NCBI GenBank assembly: GCA_030144725.1
Contig: JASKMD010000003.1
Span: 11,659,576 to 11,723,575 of the forward strand
Length of the DNA: 64,000 nucleotides
Direction of reading: 5' to 3'
Origin: Haematococcus lacustris
Taxonomy: Eukaryota; Chlorophyta; Chlorophyceae; Chlamydomonadales; Haematococcaceae
Numbering within the stretch: position 1 is the stretch's first letter; each line of letters starts with the position of its first letter. Of the stretch, positions 11,746-22,500 are shown piece after piece. The notes beneath the pieces were generated by a model. The model was not told the origin of the DNA and did not search any database. It worked only from the letters and a program-made list of their open reading frames with translations. The position numbers were made by a program, and so were the translations under genes.

Positions 11746-11915
11746 CCTCACAGGCGAAAGACACAGCTTGGCGCAAATGAACAATCTACTGAGACCCCCG
11801 CGATTTGAACCCCGGTGGGAACCTGCTTTTGCCGTCTAATATTAGGTGCGTATTAGACGCGTATTATATTAGGTCGTCTAATATAGATCTAATATAGATT
11901 GACGCACCCTAGATA

Positions 11916-12935
11916 TAGGGCGCGTTTCCAATGCACGGAGAGAAAGAGAAAAGAGATCGGAGAGAGAAAGAGAAAAAGAGAGAAAGAGAAAGAGAAAAAG
12001 AGATCGCCGCCAGCCCATGTCCCTCTAACTGCCGCCAACGGTCCGGATCTCTTTTCTCCCGTTTCCAATGCGCGGAGATAGAGACGAATAACTCTCCTAG
12101 AGTGAGCTCCATTTCATCTCTTTTTCTCCGCTAGGGTCCTCCAGGCCGACCCCCCCAGGAGAAAAAGAGATGTGACCGAGAGATGTGACCTTTTGCACCG
12201 GAGCCGCAGCGAGAGCTGGGTTAGGCTGGGCTGTTTCTCCAGGGCATCGCTGTTTGACGTCCCGTTGCCAATGTCCCGTTGCCGCTTCTGCGTCGCCACC
12301 TAAGCCGCAGGAGCTGATGAAGAGGACAAATGCCCAGGAGATGGTCCTCGTCCGTATTGTTGCTGAGGGCGCATCAGCTGTCTAACGAGCACCGCAATTT
12401 CAACGCGGAGCAGTGCCATAGAGAGTTGTAGCCCCCCGGAGCATACTTAGCTAGTCCCGCTAGTGCGGAGAGTGCTTGACTAGTTAGCCTGATAAGCCCC
12501 GCAGCCTGACTTGCACAACTGCACTGACTTGCACGACTGACTTGCACGGCGCACTTTGTGCACTTGCGCCTGCGATGCTTGACCCCATCATACCTGCCAC
12601 CATCCCAGCTAACGGGACAATTGCGTCCTTGTTCCCATACCATATGAAAAGATCGCCCCCAGAGCTACAGCCAACCCCCAAAGCTACAGCCGACCAGCCA
12701 TGGCATGCTCCAAGCACATTTACATCATAGTGAAACACCAGCCGAGCACTGTAGCTCGTGTGTAGATCAATGAAGCACTGTAGCTCGTGTGTAGATCAAT
12801 GAAGGCGTAGGCGGCGGCTGGAAAGTGGCCTCCATGCATCTCTTCTCTCTTTTCTCCGTCCATTGGAAACGCGTTTGAATTCATGCACATGGGCGATCTC
12901 TTTTCTCTTTTCTCCGTCCATTGGAAACGCGCCCA
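11916..12935. mobile_element. Nested ~1-kb inverted-repeat element with GA/CT-rich ends
   Basis: The left end, GGGCGCGTTTCCAATG followed by ACGGAG and (A)GAGAAAGAGA runs ending GAGATCG, is mirrored at 12893-12935 (CGATCTCTTTTCTC...CATTGGAAACGCGCCC). Each end also has a second internal copy of the TTTCCAATG/CATTGGAAA motif (near 12060 and 12857). No open frame of note lies inside. It looks like a fold-back or non-autonomous element inside the larger hAT. Confidence 0.55.
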
Positions 12936-13126
12936 TAGACTATGTATCATGATAATATCATTATATTTCATTGTAAGCCCTGTTTCTGCAGCGCAAGACG
13001 CCTGTGGGGACCCTATGTCCCTCGCGCACTGGTCGTAACCGTGCGCGCTGAGGTTCGGGTGGCAGTTAGGCGGCAGTTGGCGGGCAGTACTGGGTTCTGG
13101 CGGGCAGTGTATCGTGCACCGGCGTC

Positions 13127-15141
13127 ATGGCTGACGCCGATGAGCCAGAGCAGATGTTTAACCGTGTTATGCTGCCATCAAGCGAGGTGCTCCGCAGATG
13201 TCAAAAGAGCAAGCACGCTGGCGATTGGTTGTTCCAGTGCAACAGTAAAGGCCATGTAGTTGCTGTGTGCAAGCGCTGCCCGAAAATTCTCAGCGTGGGC
13301 AACATGAGCCAAACGGTGGGCCAACACAAGTGCAAAGGTGGCACCGTTGGCGTCGTCAAGCGCACTATGGAACCGACATTTGGTCCCATCCCACCTGAGG
13401 AGCGAGGTACAACCCAGCCTCCCGATGTGCAACGCGCCATACGCCGTCGTCTGGGCTTAGCCCTCGTATCTGGGCAGGTCCCGTTTGCTTTCGTGAACAA
13501 TGTCCACCTCCAGTCCATATTCCAACTTGTGGGCGTGGATGTGCTCAAGGAGAAGCACTATCGAACTGAGGTGTTGGACGAGCTGTACAAGGAGGTGAAG
13601 CAAGCTACTATGAAGGAGCTCCGTGAGCTTGTGGAGGTTAGTGTATGCTCCACCCTTCCCATCCCTCCCTGACCACCACACCACCACCTCCCAGGCCATA
13701 TACCCATCTTCCTCTCTATGCCCCTGGCAGTGCATATGTTGTGCATGTTGACGAGGTAACCCCCTGATACACCATCTTGTGTAGGAGGGCTTTATGATCG
13801 TGTCTGACGGCTGGAAAAGCAAGTTTGCGGGCTGTGGCACACCCCTCGTCAACTTCCTTGTGCTGAAACCTGATGGCGGTGTGCTGTTCCTGATGGTGGT
13901 GGACGTGTCTAGCAAGCGCAAGGACGCTGAGGCCATCATGGACCTGCACCTGGAAGTGGTAGAGGAGCTACGCAAAGAGCTGGCTGTGGAGAAGGTCACA
14001 TGCCTTGGCTTCATCATGGACAACACCGCCCCAAACCTGAAGGCCATGCGCATGCTGCAGCAGCACACTCCTACCGTCATCGCCATTGGCTGCTCTGCTC
14101 ACGCCTTAAACCTCTTGTGCAAGATACTGTCCAAGCACGACAAGCTACAAGCTTTGCAGCAGGTGATGTAGCCTGCCTGCCTGCCAATGTCTTTGAGAAG
14201 TTGACCAGTGAGTTGGTTACATGGCAGCAAAGCATCAATTGTGATGGGCAAGGGTAGGAATGTCAACCATGTGGTAAGTGCCAACCATGTGGTGTGCATT
14301 GCAGTGGGTTGGTGGAAGAGTTTGGCGCTGGTGATCGAGCTCATGACGCCCATCAGCGATGCTATCCACAGGCTTGAGGCTGACGCCCCCTACCTGAGCC
14401 AGGTGTGTGCATGCATGCATATGTGGCCATTTCACACTAGCATGTCTTGTGAGCATGGTGTTGTTGCAACTTCAGGTTCTGCTGATCTGGATGGGCTTGG
14501 AGTCCCACGCCAAGCAATGGGCGGTGAAGGTGGTGGAGGAGGGTTGTCCAAGACTGGCTATGGGAGTGGTGGCTGCATTCCAGAGACGCGCTGAGAAACA
14601 CTACTCCCCGGTTTACTCTGCAGCCTTTGTGTTGGACCCAGCCAACTACAAGAGCCTTGCACCTGGCACCCACCCAAGGCCACCCCTCCACATCTTGACG
14701 GGCCCACAGCTGCAGGACGTTACAGCCACGGTGGCGCGCCTAAGCGGTTGTGACGAGGAGGATGTGGAGTGGGAGCTGAAGAAGCTGAAGCTGGCTCAAT
14801 GGCCCGATGCTATGGCGTCAGATGTGAAGAGCATTGTCGCTCAAACCCGCACAGACGAGGATGGCCGCACAGTGGCGGCATGCATCAGCATGCGCCGCAA
14901 CCTGTGGAGCTTTGAGGCGAGAACGTTTGTCCCCTTCTGTTCCGAGGCTGCTGGACGCCTCCTATCCATGCATGTCACCACGGCTGCAGCAGAGCGAAAC
15001 TGGTCGTCATGGGGCAACACCTACGATGCTGGACGGGCTCAGCTTGGCATTGAGTCGGCGGAGAAGATGGTTTACATTAAGGCCAACATCCCCACGTCAA
15101 GGTCTCCAGGGCCATCCCTGCTGCTGGCAGAAGGCTTGTAG
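13127..15141 (+). CDS. hAT-family transposase (zinc finger, DUF659, hAT C-terminal domain)
   Basis: DNA transposase of the surrounding 5.3-kb element, acting on its terminal repeats in the nucleus. Exon 1 (13127-13636) starts at an ATG and carries a BED-like finger, with FQCNSKGHVVAVCKRCP then a downstream H/C pair. Exon 2 (13785-14162, in phase) is a DUF659-type segment beginning VSDGWKSK and containing the catalytic-aspartate context FIMDNTAPNLKAM and CSAHALNLL. Exon 3 covers about 14305-14401 (TPISDAIHRLEADAPYL), and a small exon before it may be missing from this model. The last exon (about 14476-15141) has the dimerisation region TTAAAERNWSSWGNTY...LGIESAEKMVYIKAN and the stop. No internal stop or frameshift is seen within the exons, so the gene may be functional. 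Confidence 0.82.
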
Positions 15142-15189
15142 TAGGGTGTGACGGCAGTAGGATGGCCATGTGTGTCTTGCTGCCGCTAG

Positions 15190-15595
15190 CGTGGGTGTGA
15201 GCAGCAGGCTGGCCATGTGTGGCACTGGGCCTAGCAGCCGCCCAGGACTCTTAGCATGCCATGTGTGGGTGTGAGCAGCAGGCTGGCCATGTGTGGCACT
15301 GGGCCTAGCAGCCGCCCAGGACTCTTAGCATGCCATGTGTGGGTGTGAGCAGCAGGCTGGCCATGTGTGGCACTGGGCCTAGCAGCCGCCCAGGACTCTT
15401 AGCATGCCATGTGTGGGTGTGAGCAGCAGGCTGGCCATGTGTGGCACTGGGCCTAGCAGCCGCCCAGGACTCTTAGCATGCCATGTGTGGGTGTGAGCAG
15501 CAGGCTGGCCATGTGTGGCACTGGGCCTAGCAGCCGCCCAGGACTCTTAGCATGCCGTGTGTGGGTGTGAGCAGCAGGCTGGCCGTAGCAGTAAT
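15190..15595. repeat. 74-bp tandem repeat, about 5.4 copies
   Basis: The unit GGCCATGTGTGGCACTGGGC...GTGAGCAGCAGGCT repeats at 15211, 15285, 15359 and onward with almost no divergence, just downstream of the hAT transposase stop codon. The near-identity implies recent expansion. Confidence 0.95.
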
Positions 15596-15769
15596 GTGGC
15601 TGTAATGTCTCAGGTTGCAGCGCCTTGCCACTCCCATTGAGAGCGAATGCAGCCCGTTCATGGAGCCTATTCGTGAGTTGCGACCTGTTGCTACGAGCGG
15701 GTTGCATCCTGCGAAAACCTTGAGATTCTGCGGTTACCAAGAGTCGAACTAGGGTCGCCAAGGTGACTT

Positions 15770-15861
15770 GGGATGTATCATAACTGTATCATGATAATCA
15801 TGATATGCCTAATAGTCCATATACGCGTATCATGAGATATCATGATACATGCCGCTCCCTA
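15770..15861. repeat. AT-rich subterminal palindromes of the hAT element
   Basis: Multiple overlapping TATCATGATA and ATCATGAT palindromes occur just inside the right end of the hAT element and resemble TATCATATTATATGATATA inside the left end. Such subterminal motifs are typical transposase-binding sites in hAT elements; that role is inferred. Confidence 0.5.
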
Positions 15862-16503
15862 GACATTGGCATTTGACACTTTTGCCACAGTGCCATCGAC
15901 ACTTTCATTGACATTGACATTCACATTCACATTCAGCCAGCATAGCGGGCCACCCACCTGTCAATGTCTTGGTGCCCATCAGTTTGGAGCTTCGCACGCC
16001 CTTGTCCTTGCCCTTGATCTTCGTGCCCTGCCACAATTCTGGATGCGATGCCAAGGCGCTGCCCAGCTGTCGCGCTGGTGAGCTGCACCTCACTGCGCAA
16101 GAGTCGCTTAAAACTGTCAAAGACTAGTATCAGGGGTGCGGCCAATGGGGGGTTGACCACATGGCATTATCAGAATTGGGAGGGTCTGATCAAAAGCCAT
16201 TGCTGAACATCCGTGACACGGCAAGCAAGGAATGCAAGCAAAACGAAAGGGCCTCTGTGCCTCTGCTTACGACATGCTACCCATCAGCTCGGCTGTGTAA
16301 GCTGCAACATTGCACAATAAAATGATAGCTCTTGCACCTCTAGCTGTGCTTCAAGCTCGGCCTGTTGGCGCAACGACCTGCTGTCATCACAAACTTAAAA
16401 TCATGGCGTGTGACCAACTTGACATCACCCAGCGTAAACCCGTTCTCTCACCCTCGCACCTGCCCTCACCCCGCATTCGGTTCGTGTCGCACAACCTCGC
16501 ACC

Positions 16504-19500
16504 ATGGCGCGCCTGATGCTGGTATCGGACCTGGATCACACAATGGTGCGAGCTTCAGAGCCATGCGTTTGTCCGCTGCGGGAGCTGCACTTGCCCCTCG
16601 GGCCCCGCGCCTCATCCCCAAAGCCCACACTATCCGGCCGCAGGTCCAGAACGAAGATCCCAGTCACCACCGTCTCATCGCATTCAACCATGCCTGGGTC
16701 ACGAGGTGTGCAGGGCGGGACTCGCTGCTGGTATTCTCCACGGGCCGCTCGCCCGCGTTGTTCCAGCAGCTGTGGCAGGAAGCTCCGCTGTTGACGCCCG
16801 GTAAGGCGGCGGGCGAGACCCAGCCCCTGCTGCCCAACACCTGGCAGTCCTGCGCACCTGCACCTGTTCTCCTCGACACCAGCTGGCCCCTACTACGCAG
16901 CTGCAGCCCTGCTTTCTCCACTTGATGCCCTGGCCCCAGCTCCCTGCCCCCTTGCCCCTGCCCCCTGCCTCGCCACTACCAACTCCCCCTCCCCACCCCT
17001 TCAGCGATGTCATGGTCACACTTTATGTCATGGTCACACCGCATGCCAGGGGCCACCACATGGGTGGCTATGCATGGTCGGCGGCTTGTGCAAGCTCCAG
17101 CATGATCGTGTCATTCCGCCACAGCCCCTCAGTGCCAATGGGCCCACACCCAGCCTGCTTGGCTCATACTCCCCCAGCATCGTGCCCCACAGGGCACCAG
17201 GCTGTGAATGGCCCGCATGGCTAAGGGCACGATGGGCAAGGGCACCTGCTTCAGCCACCACAGGCACCCAGAGCTCAGGAGCAGCTACAACACAACCAGC
17301 AGGAACCCAGCGGTGCAGCAGCATGCAGCCACCAGGGCACAGGGGACCTCAGCTACACTACAAGGCGCCCAGGGGCAGCAAGGGGCTGGGAGGGGCAGGC
17401 AGAGGCTGGGAGGGGCAGGCAGCGGTGGGAGAGGGGCGGGGAAGGGCGAGCAGGGGCGGGGAAGGGCAAGCAGGGGCTTCCATGGTCCAGCAGTGGCCTC
17501 CGGGTTGTGACGGAGCAGCCATAGAGCTGAAGCTGATGGACGGCCTGCTGCACTGCACTGCCTGATTCACACAGCAGGGAGGGTGGCTGCGGTTGGGCTC
17601 AACCCCAGACCCTCAACAGGGTGGCCCACAGCGGGTGGCTTACCCAGCTGCCCTGCTCAGCCAACTCAGTGCGCACCCGGTGCCATGCAACCATGCTACA
17701 TTCAAGCATCACACATTGAATGTGTGGCAATCAGCCTAACGGCTGACGGTTGAAGCAGAACAAGCCACCATCCACGAATGTGTGGCAGTCTGCAGGAGGA
17801 GGGAGGTACGGGCCACTGCTGTCCCTGCCTGGGCCTGCCTCGTGCTGCCTGCTCTGCAGATGTGCTGATTTGCTCTGTCGGCACCGAGATCTGCTACAAC
17901 ACCAGCTGCATTGCTCTGTCACCTCTGCTGCCTGGAGGCAAGGCCAAGAAGATCGAGGCTGGCGGGCAAGGTGAGAGCGCCAGGCCACCCTGAGCATGCC
18001 TGTGCCGTTTTCATCATTTCTTTGTTAGTAGCCTTTTAATTGCCTGTCAGTTTCCCGGACTTTCCAGGTCAATTGCCTGACAGTTGCCTGTCGGTCGCCT
18101 GTCAGTTGCCTGTTGGGTGCATGTCAGCTGCCTGTAGGGTGCATGTCAGTTGCATGTCAGTTGCATGTCAGTTGCCTGTCAGATGCCTGTTTGGTACGTG
18201 TGCCTGTGCCCGACTTGACCCCTCCCAGGCCGGGTTAGGGTTAGGGTTGATCACCCTAACCCTAACTCTAACCCTTGACCCCTCCCAGGCCAGTAGCTGC
18301 GCTTGCCACCCTGACAGCCAGGTCACAGACGCTGCAGTGGCCTCTCCACCCGTGTGGCCCATGGCCTCTGCCTGTGTGGTGGTGCAGGTGTCTCAGCTCC
18401 GGTGTTTGTCCCAGAGCCGGGCTGGGAGCAGGAGCTGGACCAGGGCTGGGACAGGGCCAAGGTGGAGGCGCTGGTGGCCGCCAGCTGCCCACAGATGATA
18501 CGCCAGGCAGGTGGATGGGCGTCACTCACCGCTGCGTCATTCTCACCCCTCTTCGCCAACCGCCTGCCTGCCGGCCCACAAGTCAGCCCCCTGCCTGCCA
18601 GCCAGCCCCCTACCTGCCGACCAGCCCCCTGCCTGCCGGCCAGCCCAACTGGTCCTATCTAGAATCCAATCTGGGTACAATCTGGGATGGCTGCCCTGCC
18701 CTGCCAGGCTTGTAGTTTGGTGCACGGAGGGCAGTGCAGGGTTTGAGGCAGGTGGTATGCAGGGTTCGACCCCCGTACGGGGCCCGTACTTTTGACCCAA
18801 TTTGGCGAGGGCCCCCGTAACTGGGCCGAAGGCCCAGGACGGGGGCCCGTGATTTTCAAAATTTTGGTTACGGGGGGGAGTTCACGGGCTATCTACGGCG
18901 CCTGTTATTCTTAGTTGCGCCCGTACATTTCTGCCATATCTCAAACCTAACTCACGGCTGCGTTATCGACAATGGGAAAGCCAGGCAAGAGAGTAAGGTG
19001 CATCTGGAGCCATCGTCCTTTATCTACCACACCTATTTTTTTTGCGCTGTCAAAGTGGTGGGGGCCACATCTGAGCACATCACAGCTGTCATACTGGGTG
19101 TGATTGACACCCTCAGCCTTGATGTTGGCAAGCTTGTGGCTTTCTGCTCTGATGATGCCAGCCCCTTCATGGGGGCTCACAATGGGGTCATTGCCAAACT
19201 ACAGCAACAACATGTCAGCTACATGGTTGGTGTGCATTGTGTTGCACACCGCACAGCACTGGGTGTGGGGGATGCATTTCGTGTGAGCCCCCTGATGCAG
19301 CAGCTTGATAGTGCCTTGAGGGGGGTACATAGTTTGTTTGACAAATCTCCCAAGTGGCAGGGCAGGTGGGAAGCTTTTGCCAAGCCATTGGGTGTCACGC
19401 TGCTGTAGTTCCCCATCTTCAATCGCACTAGGTGGTTTAGCAGGGCGCAATGTGTCAGTGTGCTTGTAGCCAACTACCACACTCTCCTCCGCTTCCTCAA

Positions 19501-22500
19501 TCTACACCCTGAGTGGGCAGTGGGCAGGAGCTTGTTGATCAGGCTGCAGAAGTTCCGCACCCTTGCTGGTGTGCATTTGTTGCATGACATGATGCAACCA
19601 CTTGAGCAGTTAAGCAAGCTGTTCCAGAGTGATGCTCTAGAGCCCCACATGCTTGCCTCTCATGTGGCTATTGCCAAGGCAACCCTAGAGCAGCTTTTCA
19701 TCAGGTCTTCGTTGACAGCATGCACCAGCTTTGTTCGCATGAGGAGGACTCTCTCTAGCGCTGGTGCATGGGCTGTCAATGGTGTTTCTGTGTCATTTAG
19801 AGTAGGGGGCGTCAAGTTGTCAAGCATGCAGTCATCCTTTAGGTCATTGGCACAAGCTGTCCTTGGTGAGCTAGATCAGCGCTTTCCCTCCAGCATCCTT
19901 AACAGTTTTGCAATCTTTGTGCCACGCTCCTATGTTGGCATGGTTGCCGCTGAGTTGGTTGCTTATGGCCAGCAAGAGCTGCAAGAGCTAGTCAAGCACT
20001 TCTGCAATGCAAGTCAGAGGCAGCAGTTGTTTAGGGTGGAGGGGACTGCTGGTGTGGCTCGCTTGGTCCAGCTGCTCACTTTCTTCAAGCGTGAGATGTG
20101 GAGGGTTGTCCAGGCCAATCGTAGTGTCACATTGCAAGCAGCATGGGTGCAGCTGATGGAGCTGGGGTATGTGCACTTCCCATTGATGATGCAGTTATCC
20201 CAGGTGATGCTCCTCGTGCCATTGCAAACTGCAGTGGTTGAGAGAGGCTTTAGCATCCACCGCATCATCAAGCACCGGCTCACAAACCGGTTGAAGCTGG
20301 CCACTGTTGACTCTCTCATGCGCATCAGGCTCATTGGGCCCAGCAAGCACAGCTACCAAAAGGAAGAGGTTTTGATTGCACATGCAGCGAGTGCTATGGA
20401 TGAGATCTTGAAGTTGAAGGCAGCGGGGAAGCCTGAAAGCATCCTAGCAACTCTATTTGAAGCGGCACTACCACTTGAAGTTGAGCAGCCTAATGTGCCA
20501 CTAGATCTAGAAGGAGATATGAAAGAGGTAGAATCTCTATGGGGAGAAGAGAGCGAGCAAGAAGAGTGCGAGCATGAGTCAAGTGATGAAGTGGATGAGG
20601 ACTTGTTTGGCACGGAGGCATGTGGTGTCCCAGAGGACACCTTTGAAGCCTCCTTGTTAGCTGCTGTAAGCTAACATGCCTCTTCCAAGGCGGCCGCAGG
20701 CCGGCGAAAATTTTTGGGGTATGAACAGTGTATAGGGTCCCCGTAGTTTACCCTGACATCAGTTACGGGCGCCCTTAGACCAGGTATCACCAACTGTCGA
20801 ACCCTGGTCCCCTGCCTGCCAGCCCCCTGCCTGCCAGCCAGCCCAACTGGTCCTATCTGGAATCCAGTCTGGGTCCAATCTGGGATTGCTGCCCTGCCCT
20901 GCCAGGCTTGCAGTTCGGTGCACAGAGGGCAGTGCAGGGTTTGAGGCCGGTGGTGTGTTCAGGACTTGAACCCTGGGTTGGGGCCGCTTGTATACAGGGT
21001 GGATATTCAAAAAAACACTTAGACCCTATGCAGGTTTATTTCATGGTCGGGATTTGAATCCTGGTCTGCGGGAGTGCGTGTGGGTTCATCCTGTGATGTG
21101 AGGAGGCTCGGGACCCGGGTTCAAATCCTGACCACCCTGTCTGAAAAGGTTTCTCCCCTGCCCCTGGCTGCAGGCAGCTAGTGAGCAGCGACCTCACAAG
21201 CTGAGCTGGGTGGTGGCTGAGGGGGTGGGGCCTGAGGAGGGGGAGCGCCTGGTGGCAAAGCTGCAGGCAGGGCTGGACGCACACGGCCTTACAGCCAAGA
21301 TCATCTTTAGCGGTGGGTCTGGGTCCAGGGGGAGAGGGGGCCTGCTGCTCTGTGGGCCGGGTGGAGGGGAGAAGGGGGCTGCTGCTGTGTGGGCTGGTTG
21401 GGGGGGGGGAGGGGGGCTGCTGCTGTGTGGGTCGGGTGGAGAAGGAGAAGGAGGGATAGGAAGCCTGTGCAACAGATACAATAAAGATGATCTAGATTAA
21501 GTGTGACCATGAGAGTGAGTGTGGGTGTGAATGTGATGGATGTGTACAGCTTGTATTGTTGATGATGTCCTGCCACTGTGTGTTGTTGGGCTGTGCAGGG
21601 GGGCGGGACGTGGACGTGATCAGCGCACAGGCCGGCAAGGGCCAGGCGCTGGCTTTCCTCATGAAGCGCTTGGCAGCTGCGGGCTGCAAGCCACCTCATG
21701 TGCAGGTCAGGCTGCCCTGCAGCTTACACAAGGCGCTGAGGGAAGGTGAAAAGCATGTGAAAATAAGAAATGGAACAATGAAAAATGCAGGGCAAATGGT
21801 GGAAGCGTAAAAGGAGGGCGGGACGGAAGGCAGCTCCTCCCTGCTCCTCCACCGCCCCCTCCGCTGTGATTAACTGACTGCTTGTTCGACTTTGACGCTG
21901 GTTTAGTTCTCCACATTGATTCTCAAACACACATTTAGCTGAGCACACGCGCATGCAATGTTTTCCCAACACCATAGGGAGGATTCAGCCCTTCTGCCCA
22001 CTCTCACTCCCTTCAGCTCCTTGTTGGCTTGATTAGGGGTCCGTCTCACCTTGACCATCCCACCTGACCTTGACTTGACTGGGCTGCCCCTGGGGCACGC
22101 TTTGCCTCAGCCTGGGCTGACTGACCAGACCCAGCCTGGTGCTCATCACGTGACAGGACTCCACAGGCAGCAAACAAAGGAACGGATCATACCTGCCCAG
22201 GCCCATCCTTGCCTATCCAGGCCTGACCTGGCATCTGCCCACCTGCCTGCCGCCCAGGTGAATGGCGACTCTGGCAACGACATCGACCTGTTCAAGGTGC
22301 CCGGGGTGGTGGGCTGTGTGGTGTCCAATGCGCACTCGGAGCTGCGCCAGTTTGCCCAGCAGGCTGACAAGGAAGCAGGACCGGGTGGGGCCACCCACAT
22401 CTTCCAGGTGGGGGGAGAGGGGAGAGGGTGAAGGGGGAGGAGGGTATGGGGACGTGGACAAGGCCAGGGCGAGTGTGGGAGGAGGGAGGGGGAGGACGAG

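Larger units (their letters stand above)
10559..15861 (+). mobile_element. Autonomous-looking 5.3-kb hAT transposon
   Basis: The element is bounded by a perfect 8-bp direct repeat GACATTGG (10551-10558 and 15862-15869), the hAT-typical target duplication. Its ends form a short imperfect inverted repeat, TAAGGAGCG at the left and CGCTCCCTA at the right. Subterminal TATCATGATA-like palindromes occur at both ends (10577-10595 and 15778-15850). The empty site is independently confirmed by the uninterrupted paralogous sequence near 30200. It carries a hAT transposase gene (13127-15141), a 198-bp hairpin, a deleted relative and another inverted-repeat element, so the left half looks like nested debris. 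Confidence 0.85.
9805..16085 (-). pseudogene. Inverted partial copy of the RBM34-like 3' end, split by a hAT
   Basis: Two blocks, 9805-10558 and 15862-16085, read on the minus strand are together collinear with 30000-30975. The outer block encodes QLGSALASHPELWQG and KGKDKGVR, as in the penultimate RBM34 exon. The inner block encodes GTGGVTKPKGQAKR and ARKAALLKAATP and ends in ITPRHL plus stop, as in its last exon. The intron between those exons is also present, so this is a DNA-level duplication and not a retrocopy. The 5.3-kb hAT element at 10559-15861 interrupts the copy at GACATTGG. No upstream RBM34 exon is present, so the fragment cannot make the full protein. Confidence 0.8.

Noticed and set aside
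15190..15595. CRISPR-like array (regular 74-bp repeat)
   Set aside because: Units are directly adjacent without variable spacers, and the genome is eukaryotic; it is a simple tandem repeat.
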